From assembly GCA_020348445.1 (NCBI GenBank), contig CP070751.1:2712750-2776749 (forward strand): a stretch of DNA of 64,000 nt. Direction: 5' to 3'. The notes under the pieces were generated by a model. It ran no database searches. It was not told the DNA's origin and saw only the letters and a program-made list of their open reading frames with translations. The first letter of the stretch is position 1, and each line of letters starts with the position of its first letter. Position numbers and translations under genes: made by a program. The DNA comes from Thermoplasmata archaeon. Its GTDB lineage: Archaea; Thermoplasmatota; Thermoplasmata; GCA-020350865. This document shows positions 42,101 through 49,256 of the stretch, in pieces.

Positions 42101-44778
42101 AGCTCTCCTTCTATTTGGAGGTTAAGGGGCAAATGCTTCAAGGTGAGCCTGAAGATATTGGCAGACATATGGATACTGCCTACATTTTCATCGATGTAGA
42201 CCAATCTCAAGAATCAGGCTATCTCATAGATAATATAGGTGCAGATTACATGGTTGAGGTCGCTGGGTGGAGGGGTGAAATTTACTCACAAATTTTAAAT
42301 TCATATACAGAGGAAGTTAATGATTGGAATCTTTGGGAGTTTATTGGCCGGATTTCTGCAGATGCTTCAGACTCAAGACTTGAGGTGCAGGTTGATTACA
42401 GCGAATTGGGCATGAAGAACAATGAAAAGGTTGATGTCCTGTTCTACATGCAGGGATACGATGGATCTGAGGATTTTGCAGATACCGTGATTTCCAATGA
42501 AAAGGGAGTTTTAATTGTTAACCAACAACCATTGGGTGATTCCTTTGTAACAGGTGAGAAACAGGTTATGTTGATGCTTCAGTTGACAGCAAGAAACGAG
42601 GATATTACAGTAACTGGCATTAAGATCTCCAGAAAAGGAGTTGGCTCTGATGCTGATGTGAGTGAGGTAAGGCTCATTAGTGGTTCAACTGACAAAGGTA
42701 CATTGAACAACGGCGTGTGCGAATTCCAAACCGACATAAAACTGTCAAAGGATGTTCATGAAGCCGTGTTCGTTGAGGTTGATATAGCTCCTGCTGCTCT
42801 TGATATGGGAAGCATCGGATTTAAGGTTGATTCACCCCATGATATAACAACCAATAAAGGTACCATAACACTGAAGTCAGTGGAACCGGAATCCTATCAA
42901 TATGATATCAGCTATATCAAATCAATTCCCAAGGAAATAGTGGTTGATGGTGCATTTGCTGATTGGGAGATGATAAACAAGATTAGCGATGATGCAAATG
43001 ATGTGAATAAAGAAAACTTGAATATAAAAGAGTACGGAGTATCAAATTCATCGCAGATGGCCTCATTCTATCTAAAAGTTGATGGAAAAATGTGTTATGG
43101 GGCGGCTGTGCCGTATTGGAATTACGTGGCGGCAGCTATACCGCAAGAGCCTTCAGAGCCCGGGGAACCTGGATCTCCCGGGGAAACTCCAACTCTAAAG
43201 CCAAGAACTGGCGAGGATTTCGTGTATATTTTTATAGACAGCGACAATTTATCCACAACTGGTTACAGAATCGGTGACATGGGTGCAGATCACCTCATCG
43301 AAATCATAGGAAGGTACGGTGATATAACCTCCAGAACGCATCTGAGTTTCTTAGGCCCATCACAACATAATTGGATTTGGTTAAATGAAGGAGATGTCAA
43401 GGCAGAAACAAACAGTGCATGTTTGGAGACTCAAATCTCAGTTAGTGGGTTGAATATAACAGGGAATTTTCAGGTCTACTTTCAAACCACAGATTGGAGC
43501 AAGAGCGTATCTGATTATTCGGATGGCACGGTGTCAAGGGGAACAAGGGGAATCGTCACAATTCAGGAATTTAACGCTGCATCCATTGGAGCAACTGCAA
43601 CTTCGAATCAAAGATCCCTTATCAGAACAATAGGCCAGTCCACCAATTATTTCTTTAGTTTCTATTACAATGAAGATGTTCAGAATATTACGTGGAAATG
43701 GAGTTTGACAGGTGACGACAATCCATGGCCTAATCCCCCGCAATTTGTATTTACAGAGGCTCATCAAAACATGACAAATATATCGGTTTGGTACGATGAT
43801 ACCAATCAGAAGATATATGTTGTTGCTGATAATGATAGTGCTGACTATAATGTCACTGTTCGCAAAGGAACAATTTCTGGAAACACCATCACTTGGGGAT
43901 TTGAAGTCGATGTCAACGTATCAGCCATAGGTGTGGGAAATAAAAATGCCTTCATTTCAAGGGATGCAGATGGGCACCTCTGGGTGATATCAAGCATGAT
44001 GGAAGCAGTTGGGAATTATGGAGTTGTGGCAAATAGATCGGTGAGTCAAGATGATATTACTCAATGGCAGGTCGGTGAACCCTTGACCACATCAGCTGAT
44101 GATGATCCCTCACCAATAGACGTTTATCCCATAATCCTTTCAATAGGAACTTTAGGCGATCCAGACATGTACGCAATTTGGTATGACTCATCAGGTATCA
44201 TTCAAGGAAGACGTTATGATGGATCATCTTGGAGTGGAACTACCGATTATATTGATAATACGGGTACCGATGACGTTGATGGGCAAAAGTGGGGCCCATC
44301 TGCGGTTGTAGATTCTTCAAGTAGGGATGTCCATATTATATATGTGAACGCAACAGGGAATGTAAATTACACAAAATATAATACCGGCGGGACTTATGTT
44401 GAATCCCCAAAGACTCTCCGTTACACAGAAGCTGCTTTTCCCACTATATCATTGGTTGGATCAACTGGACTGAATGTTTATTGGATTAATGAATCAGTGG
44501 GAGGTAACAACCGGATTGAAGGTAACTCTTCAAATGATCTTGGCTCTACTTGGTCCTCAATTGTCGATTTTACCCCTGATACGTTTGCCAAACGATTTCT
44601 AACCTCCGTTTATTATGCACCAAACGAATTTTTTAGTGGATGGCATTGGACACAAAATGTGAGCAATGACAATGACGTTCTTTTTGAGCGTATTCCCGAA
44701 TACCAAGATGTTCTTATCCCGTTATTCGTAACGATTTTAATGGCAGCGGTCTGGCAAAGAAAGAGGAGAAAGTGTTAA
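39124..44778 (+). CDS. Giant transmembrane protein: five Cys4/SAP-like modules, zinc ribbons, TNG repeats, CBM9-like and BNR-like outer domains
   Basis: The frame is open from a GTG at 39049; I take ATG 39124 because of GGGGGAG at 39108-39114. Five modules of about 80 aa (near 10-85, 139-218, 328-407, 449-528, 569-648) each have a Cys set (PCFTPLPNxxCxIC...C) and a SAP/LEM-like helix pair (LKxMKKxxLxEIAxCLGLSTxGTKxELI). Glu-rich linkers separate them. Three zinc ribbons (about 691-805), eleven TNG tripeptides (about 834-915) and a membrane span (about 923-945) follow. Outside come two CBM9-like domains, a BNR/sialidase-like propeller and a final hydrophobic span with RKRRKC at the very end. 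The N-terminal half should face the cytoplasm. SAP folds often bind nucleic acid; whether these do is open. Confidence 0.85.
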   Translation: MNQGGERKTLKEFLEDLPKEPCFTPLPNQYCVICSVSNKDVAEACIKSGNIPSKLKALKKDQLMEIAECFGQSTEGSKSELIERVINVIEGAEEEVEEVAPSEEEVVEFEVMEEGEEEIERPPPTMEKEEKEERIAENPLMEFRENLPIDPCFTPLPNQHCTICSIMNKDVASRCIKGGQIPSKLAAMEKNQLVDIASCLGLSWEGTNDDLIQRIITASEEGEVELEKVAEEEVEEQVQEEEEEEVPIEEEVIEEEVVEPEEGGVEFELMAEEEVEEQAEEEEPSEEEPEEEVVEEPEEEVPIEEEEVAEEVEEEGPTEKEEEIEKSPLRKFLDEPPKEPCFSPLPNEYCIICSISNKDVASTCIKGGQISSKLKAQKKAQLMEIAECLNQSTEGTKPELIKRILRVSGEAEEKDELVEPEEEEIEIEEEAEEGEEEVKAGEIEEGVKESPLREFLKNLPKEPCFTPLPNDFCTICTISNEDVASACIKGGDVSSKLKPMKKAKLIEIAECLSLSIKGTKSDLLKRILAQTIEGEAEVPEEESLPSLLEEFTDRMEKAAIGPKEEKELTLRGFILDLPTQPCFTPLPDSYCILCSRLNKEVADSCIKGGQPLSKLKRMKKIHLIEIASCLGLSTDRTKMELVEDILAATEQPELAIREVKKVEEKKRIEAPPVPVVEKEAPKVMEGELELECPDCGTSVEIDASVCPSCGFDFALAEKEELPEEGYECPECGRIFTEPVPSCPDCGTEFEGVEAFEEEAEEELEEYECPDCGSLVTVKDSVCPWCGLEFDVEAREEEVIEHEFEEFEEVGEEERGLESRVSEIGEPEKAVFTAGITNGLREGEGGLTNGITNGLKVARPGLTNGLTNGYRKGKPGLTNGLTNGLTNGLRALKVGITNGLTNGNGITNGLGPKRPVIKEKSNKLKLIAVPIILIMLILTPYIIVDMAEPEERIEIDGSFGDWSGVDKFSEEADVPPENINVDITSFGVDSRQQELSFYLEVKGQMLQGEPEDIGRHMDTAYIFIDVDQSQESGYLIDNIGADYMVEVAGWRGEIYSQILNSYTEEVNDWNLWEFIGRISADASDSRLEVQVDYSELGMKNNEKVDVLFYMQGYDGSEDFADTVISNEKGVLIVNQQPLGDSFVTGEKQVMLMLQLTARNEDITVTGIKISRKGVGSDADVSEVRLISGSTDKGTLNNGVCEFQTDIKLSKDVHEAVFVEVDIAPAALDMGSIGFKVDSPHDITTNKGTITLKSVEPESYQYDISYIKSIPKEIVVDGAFADWEMINKISDDANDVNKENLNIKEYGVSNSSQMASFYLKVDGKMCYGAAVPYWNYVAAAIPQEPSEPGEPGSPGETPTLKPRTGEDFVYIFIDSDNLSTTGYRIGDMGADHLIEIIGRYGDITSRTHLSFLGPSQHNWIWLNEGDVKAETNSACLETQISVSGLNITGNFQVYFQTTDWSKSVSDYSDGTVSRGTRGIVTIQEFNAASIGATATSNQRSLIRTIGQSTNYFFSFYYNEDVQNITWKWSLTGDDNPWPNPPQFVFTEAHQNMTNISVWYDDTNQKIYVVADNDSADYNVTVRKGTISGNTITWGFEVDVNVSAIGVGNKNAFISRDADGHLWVISSMMEAVGNYGVVANRSVSQDDITQWQVGEPLTTSADDDPSPIDVYPIILSIGTLGDPDMYAIWYDSSGIIQGRRYDGSSWSGTTDYIDNTGTDDVDGQKWGPSAVVDSSSRDVHIIYVNATGNVNYTKYNTGGTYVESPKTLRYTEAAFPTISLVGSTGLNVYWINESVGGNNRIEGNSSNDLGSTWSSIVDFTPDTFAKRFLTSVYYAPNEFFSGWHWTQNVSNDNDVLFERIPEYQDVLIPLFVTILMAAVWQRKRRKC
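41613..41855 (+). repeat. In-frame TNG tripeptide repeat tract
   Basis: The region encodes eleven copies of (L/I)TNG separated by short basic spacers, located between the zinc ribbons and the membrane span of the giant protein. The DNA uses varied codons (ACAAATGG, ACCAACGG and others), so the repeat is kept at protein level rather than by recent DNA duplication. Confidence 0.85.
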
Positions 44779-45959
44779 TCCTTTTTTTCATCCAGAACCT
44801 CTTTATAAACCTTCTCCAGCTTGTCCACCACTTTTGGCCAGGTAAAATTCTCCTTCACCCTTTTTCTTCCTGCCCTGCCCATGATTTTTCTCTTGTTCTC
44901 GTCCTTGAGTAACTCGATAATGGCATCTGCCAAGGCACCAGGGTTTCCGTATTCCACGAGCATGCCGGTTTTATGTTCGTCCAAAACCTCGGGAACTCCC
45001 CCCACTCTTGTTGCAACACAGGGTTTTTCACATGCCATGGCCTCCAGTAAAACCAGGCCAAAGGCCTCATATTCTGAGGGAAGAACAAAGACATCGCATG
45101 CAGAAAAGGCGCTTTTAAAAAGTTCATCATCTTTTATGTATCCTGTAAACAGCACTTCGTCACTTATTTTAAGCTTTACTGCCCTTTTCTCTAATCTCTT
45201 TCTTTCTCCCTCATCTTCACCCACCAGGACAAAGGTTGTGTCCTTTACCTGGGAAATGATTTGAGGCGCTGCGTCCATGAGATGATGAAGTCCCTTGTTC
45301 GAGGCTAATCTACCCGTGTAAAGTACGATTCTTCCATTGATGTTGTAGTAGTCCCTAAAGATATCGGGTGAAGGTATATTCTCGAACCTGTTAAAATCCA
45401 CGCCAGCGGGAATGATTCTAATCTTTTCATGGGGAATAGAAAATTCAGACAGCAGTCTTTGTTCATTTTTTGAATGACAGACAACGATATCAGGTGCATT
45501 GAGTATGGATTTGCCAAACATTTTATCATAAACTTTTCTCAGCTTTTTTCTTTTTTTACCGCCCCACATGCTCCATGAGGGATGAAAATGCGGTGTGATG
45601 ACCATGGGGATTTTCTTGAGTTTCTTGGTAAAGGCTCCTGCAGTGGTTTGGTAGTAACCATAGGAATGTGTATGGATGAGATCAGTTTCCTCTTTTAAAA
45701 GGGATTTTAACATGGATGAAATGAAGATATAATGCGCATCTCCCCCGAGAGAGTAGGATTTGAACCTTGTTACAGGAACACCATCATAGTTGGAGCTGGA
45801 TTTTTCAATTCGTACAAATGGTACCTCAGTATAAAGATCAGTTGTGAACACCTGTAAATCGTGTCCTCGGCTCATGAGCTCCTTTGATATGTGGTACACA
45901 TGATTTTCGGCTCCTCCTGGCCCTGGAGGAAAACGAATGCAGAGCTGTAAAATATTCAT
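44775..45959 (-). CDS. GT4-family glycosyltransferase
   Basis: This 394-aa GT-B enzyme starts at MNILQLCIRFPPGPGGAENHVYHISKEL, with GTGA in front of this ATG; an in-frame start 21 bp earlier is possible. The acceptor-domain loop PGPGGAE, the linker VLYTGRLASNKGLHHLMDA and the donor site PSEYEAFGLVLLEAMACEKPCVATRVGGVPEVL (E-x7-E motif) are typical for GT4 retaining transferases that use nucleotide sugars. There is no membrane span. It may glycosylate surface proteins such as the one encoded on the other strand, whose 3' end it overlaps by 4 nt, but the sugar and acceptor are not known. Confidence 0.9.
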   Translation of the reverse strand: MNILQLCIRFPPGPGGAENHVYHISKELMSRGHDLQVFTTDLYTEVPFVRIEKSSSNYDGVPVTRFKSYSLGGDAHYIFISSMLKSLLKEETDLIHTHSYGYYQTTAGAFTKKLKKIPMVITPHFHPSWSMWGGKKRKKLRKVYDKMFGKSILNAPDIVVCHSKNEQRLLSEFSIPHEKIRIIPAGVDFNRFENIPSPDIFRDYYNINGRIVLYTGRLASNKGLHHLMDAAPQIISQVKDTTFVLVGEDEGERKRLEKRAVKLKISDEVLFTGYIKDDELFKSAFSACDVFVLPSEYEAFGLVLLEAMACEKPCVATRVGGVPEVLDEHKTGMLVEYGNPGALADAIIELLKDENKRKIMGRAGRKRVKENFTWPKVVDKLEKVYKEVLDEKKD

Positions 45960-46075
45960 TTCATCACTTTTGAACTTCAACAGACAAACTGAAAATATCT
46001 ATGTCGATTTTAATGTTTTTCCCCCAAGTTCTAAAAACAGGCTAAAAAAGGATCCCTTTTATGGTAAAGAATGAA

Positions 46076-46594
46076 TTAGGAGACCAGTTCTGAACCTTTT
46101 TCTATAACGATTCTGCACGGGGTGGGCAGCTTCATACTGGCCCTTCTAAGGGCTTCTTTTGCCACTTTAAAATACGCTTTTGTGGTGGCTACGGAGATCA
46201 AGCTCTGGCCAACCTCCACCCGAGCTGCGGTCCCTACAGCCTTTCCAAAGGCACTTCTCATACCATCCGAGACCCTATCTGCCCCAGCACCTGTTGCCTG
46301 CTTATTCTCACGAAGAACAACGTTTGGATATATCCTGATCTTCAAATGGTAATTAATTGAGCCCGCTTTCTTGTTCAGATGCCTGACTGCTGCAATACGT
46401 GCAGCTTCCAAGGCATTATGCCTTATTTGGCATGCTTCCTCACCTTTTAAAGTGATCTTAAGTGGGAAATCCCCTCTGGGATTGCCCAAGTCGAACTGGG
46501 TTATCCTTGAGGCAGGAATGCCGCCCATATACTCCCGTCTCGTATATGCTTGACCTCTGATTTGCCTGTACATCCGCGCAGGTTTTCTTGACAC
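46076..46594 (-). CDS. rpl10e: 50S ribosomal protein L10e (uL16)
   Basis: The protein matches archaeal/eukaryotic L10e over its whole 172 aa: [27 protein letters not shown] at the start, [21 protein letters not shown] in the middle and [16 protein letters not shown] near the tRNA-facing loop. It is a large-subunit protein at the central protuberance, near the A and P sites. Translation begins at GTG 46594 with GGTGATG in front. A TATA box (CGTTATAAAG) lies further upstream. It is a single-gene unit. Confidence 0.96.
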   Translation of the reverse strand: MSRKPARMYRQIRGQAYTRREYMGGIPASRITQFDLGNPRGDFPLKITLKGEEACQIRHNALEAARIAAVRHLNKKAGSINYHLKIRIYPNVVLRENKQATGAGADRVSDGMRSAFGKAVGTAARVEVGQSLISVATTKAYFKVAKEALRRASMKLPTPCRIVIEKGSELVS

Positions 46595-46769
46595 GCCATC
46601 ACCAATTCTAGATTTCGCAGGTGGCCACTAATGCGAAACCCCTTTATAACGATTTTGCTTTTACACTTAAAAATGGCCTTTATTCCTTATACAATCCCTC
46701 TAAGTGTAAATTATCATTAATGATTGTGATTACTCAATTTTTAAATACAAAGAGAGCGTTTGAAAATCG

Positions 46770-46919
46770 ATGACCAAAGAAGATGACAGTATGTGGAAGG
46801 ACTGTAACTGTATGAACTGCAGACTCGCCCGCATAGAAGATAATGTCAATAGAATAATTACCTATATAAATACGAAATTCGAAGATGCTCCCAAGGGTAC
46901 AACCGGACATCCACGTTGA
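46770..46919 (+). CDS. Small CNCMNC cysteine protein (49 aa)
   Basis: The ORF starts MTKEDDSMWKDCNCMNCRLARIED and ends after 49 residues. The CxCxxC motif at about 12-17 could bind a metal. An ATTTTTAAATAC TATA-like box at about 46736-46747 lies 25-30 bp before the ATG, which would make the transcript leaderless. No relatives are recognised. It lies in the otherwise gene-poor gap between L10e and dcd. The 247 bases from here to 47166 are very A/T-rich and show nothing else. Confidence 0.45.
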   Translation: MTKEDDSMWKDCNCMNCRLARIEDNVNRIITYINTKFEDAPKGTTGHPR

Positions 46920-47166
46920 ACAGATAAGGAAACATCTGCCGGTCAATTTCAAAAATGATGTATAATTATTTAATAAGATATTATCTATATGTATTATTAT
47001 ATAAGGGATGTTGTTTACTTTGATTCATTTTTTCTAAATTTATAGATGGAGAATTTAATAAACTTGGAGAGCGGGCTACCTATTTATTAAACATACAAAA
47101 AAAAAGCCAATTAAAGAGTCCCGAATTTCAGCAAATATTAAGTACACGGATATCTATGTTACACCC

Positions 47167-47328
47167 ATGGACCCGTTTTGGATTATGGTCTGTATACCTT
47201 TATTAGTGCTTGTGGCGATACTGGTTATTATTGGCATCGTCAAACTTATAAAAATGTTGATCATAGTGGGGATATTGCTTTTAATTTGCGCTGCGGCAGT
47301 TTTGTGGTACTTGGGCTATATACCGTAA
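47167..47328 (+). CDS. Small two-span membrane protein (53 aa)
   Basis: The ORF begins MDPFWIMVCIPLLVLVAIL and has two hydrophobic spans separated by KLIKM, ending in WYLGYIP. The codon pattern in this frame is coherent, while the other frames have no such order. No ribosome-binding site is obvious. It ends 11 bp before the 3' end of the opposing dcd gene. The function is not known. Confidence 0.45.
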   Translation: MDPFWIMVCIPLLVLVAILVIIGIVKLIKMLIIVGILLLICAAAVLWYLGYIP

Positions 47329-47339
47329 TTGGTATCTTT

Positions 47340-47828
47340 TCAATGATCATTTTTTTCTAATGTCACTCCTTTTTGGCCCATATAGTTGCCTGATCTCTCT
47401 TCATATAATTTCTCTGGTAGGCTTTCCATCCTCTCGAAGATCATCTGTGCAAAGGTGTCCATGACTTTTATCTCCACAGGGTGATCGGAAGCATTAAAGG
47501 CTGATAAAGTCAAATTCCCCTCAAAACCTGCATCCACCTTTCCAAAGGAGCTTAAAATTCCGGATCTTGCATATGAAGTCCGAATCCAAAGTTGTGCTGT
47601 AATCTCCCCTCCCAGCTTTATATACTCCTTTGTACTTACCAAAAACCACCGCATTGCTGAAACACATGCAACCCCTTCGCAAACCTTCTCATTCAATTCT
47701 GGTATAAAGATCTCCTCTATTGTCAGATCATAGCCATTTGGAGTGAGATTTTTCTCCAAAAATGGTTCTATGTAGAGCTTCCCCTCCTTGATATGGTCTT
47801 TTATGTCCGAATCTGACAGTATTCCCAT
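47340..47828 (-). CDS. dcd: dCTP deaminase / dUTPase family enzyme
   Basis: Dcd deaminates dCTP to dUTP, and in some archaea also hydrolyses it to dUMP. The motifs PNGYDLTI near the start, RTSYARSGILSSFGKVDAGFEGNLTLSA in the middle and FAQMIFERM near the end are those of the Dcd/dUTPase fold; the glutamate in DAGFEG is the deaminase catalytic residue. The ATG at 47828 (MGILSDSDI) is preferred over the GTG nine bases upstream, since GTGA stands at a normal distance. Its length (162 aa) is on the short side. The upstream neighbour (23-bp gap) is the adenosine-specific kinase, so both may act in nucleotide metabolism. Confidence 0.88.
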   Translation of the reverse strand: MGILSDSDIKDHIKEGKLYIEPFLEKNLTPNGYDLTIEEIFIPELNEKVCEGVACVSAMRWFLVSTKEYIKLGGEITAQLWIRTSYARSGILSSFGKVDAGFEGNLTLSAFNASDHPVEIKVMDTFAQMIFERMESLPEKLYEERSGNYMGQKGVTLEKNDH

Positions 47829-47851
47829 GAAAATCACTTACTTCAATCGTC

Positions 47852-48334
47852 TTAAAGTTTATATCCAATTTTTCTAAGAAATTCCTTCCTTGTCTTGCGC
47901 TGCTCCTCTTTTTCGATTCCTTTGGGTTTTTCCCCATCTATTACACCCAAAATTCCCCTGCCTCTTTCATTTTCTGCAACCACGACGTCCACCTTGTTTG
48001 CTGTTGCGCAGAATATAGAGCAAACCTCGGGTACATTCTTTAGGGCCCCCAAGACGTTGATCGGGTACGCCTCCTTCATTACTATTATGAATGTGTGCCC
48101 TGCCCCTATGTTCAATGCATTCTTTGCAGCTATTGATTTAAGCTCATCATCATTTCCCTCTACCCTCACCAGACATTCCATGGAGGCCTCGCAGAAAGCC
48201 ACTCCGAACTTAATACATGGTGCGGAGTTCACCAGGGCCTCATAAATGTCCTCTGCTGTTTTGATAAAATGCGTCTGGCCAATGATCACATTGGAATCTG
48301 GGGGCATTTCAACAGAAACCAGTTTTGTCTCCAT
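47852..48334 (-). CDS. Adenosine-specific kinase family protein (DUF355)
   Basis: The 160-aa protein follows the conserved family pattern throughout: METKLVSVEMPPDSNVIIGQTHFIKT, KFGVAFCEASMECLVRVEGND, KNALNIGAGHTFIIV, PINVLGALKNVPEVCSIFCATAN and ERGRGILGVIDGEKP. A relative from Pyrobaculum was crystallised as an adenosine-specific kinase, but the physiological role is not settled. GGTGG stands before the ATG at 48334. It is upstream of dcd in the same transcription unit. Confidence 0.9.
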   Translation of the reverse strand: METKLVSVEMPPDSNVIIGQTHFIKTAEDIYEALVNSAPCIKFGVAFCEASMECLVRVEGNDDELKSIAAKNALNIGAGHTFIIVMKEAYPINVLGALKNVPEVCSIFCATANKVDVVVAENERGRGILGVIDGEKPKGIEKEEQRKTRKEFLRKIGYKL

Positions 48335-48405
48335 ACAAACCACCTGCTCCTATCATTGGGTGTAAAACATTGGAGCTTTAAATAGGATGCGGTGAGATCA
48401 ATTTT

Positions 48406-49131
48406 CTATTTGAAGATTTCCCCAGTCTCCTTGTACCACAATAGAAGGTCCAAGTGGGCCATGGGAATTTTGATTCTTTCTGCATAATTTTTCATCTTTC
48501 CCTCTATCTCAAGGTATCTTTTTTTGGATAATGAAGATGGTACCTCCTTTATCACCCCTTGCAGCTTCATATTCTTTAAAATGTGCCTATCGAGAATTGC
48601 CAATTCCTCCCCAAATCCTATGTTTCTTAAAAAGTGGCTTGCCTCCTTGTATCCCATTCCCTTTATGTTGGCTACCAGCCATTCTCTTGTATCTATCGGA
48701 TTGTCAAATTCTGCTATTCTTTTTTTGATTTGGAGCTTTCCTTTTTGAGTGAATAACTTTCTTGCATCCACGATGTTTTCTGCCTTTGTGTTGTGGAATC
48801 TAACACTGCCCCTCAACTCCTTGGCAATCTGTGTTTTACTTCCTTTAAGAAGCAGTTCCTTTTCTAGGATGGTCCTTACTGCTAAGTCGCAGGATTTTGC
48901 CTTGGACTGGGGTGTTAAAAGACAGAATATGAGTTCTGCGAAGATGTCTTTCTCAGATCCTTTATCCCTTACTCTCTTAAATTCCCTTAGCCGTGATACA
49001 ATATCTTTTTCGATTGGTTGGTAAAGCTTTTCTATTTCTTTGATTGGATTTTTTTTTATTGGGGAACCTTTACCTTGCATCTTTTCGTCCGTCCTGTCTT
49101 TTTGGGTAATGAGCCTTAATGTCTTTTGCAT
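48406..49131 (-). CDS. Archaeal 8-oxoguanine DNA glycosylase/lyase (Ogg2)
   Basis: Ogg2 excises 8-oxoguanine and nicks the strand. A helix-hairpin-helix ends in IKGMGYKEASHFLRNIG with the likely catalytic Lys162, followed 18 residues later by the aspartate of AILDRHILKN, the same spacing as in other archaeal Ogg2 enzymes. LLTPQSKAKSCDLAVRTI is the N-terminal family stretch, and the last residues WYKETGEIFK fit the C-terminal base-reading end. An in-frame ATG at 49080 would remove 17 poorly conserved residues. The gene is divergent from the HADH/ECH fusion. Confidence 0.88.
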   Translation of the reverse strand: MQKTLRLITQKDRTDEKMQGKGSPIKKNPIKEIEKLYQPIEKDIVSRLREFKRVRDKGSEKDIFAELIFCLLTPQSKAKSCDLAVRTILEKELLLKGSKTQIAKELRGSVRFHNTKAENIVDARKLFTQKGKLQIKKRIAEFDNPIDTREWLVANIKGMGYKEASHFLRNIGFGEELAILDRHILKNMKLQGVIKEVPSSLSKKRYLEIEGKMKNYAERIKIPMAHLDLLLWYKETGEIFK

Positions 49132-49256
49132 ATCTGTATTTTGCGTTGGTTGGTCTTAAATTAGAAGGAAAAACAAAAACCTTTATTATAATCTTATATT
49201 ATTCACAATCCAAATTTACAGTCATTTTATGTGGGACTGATATGGGGGAGATACGT

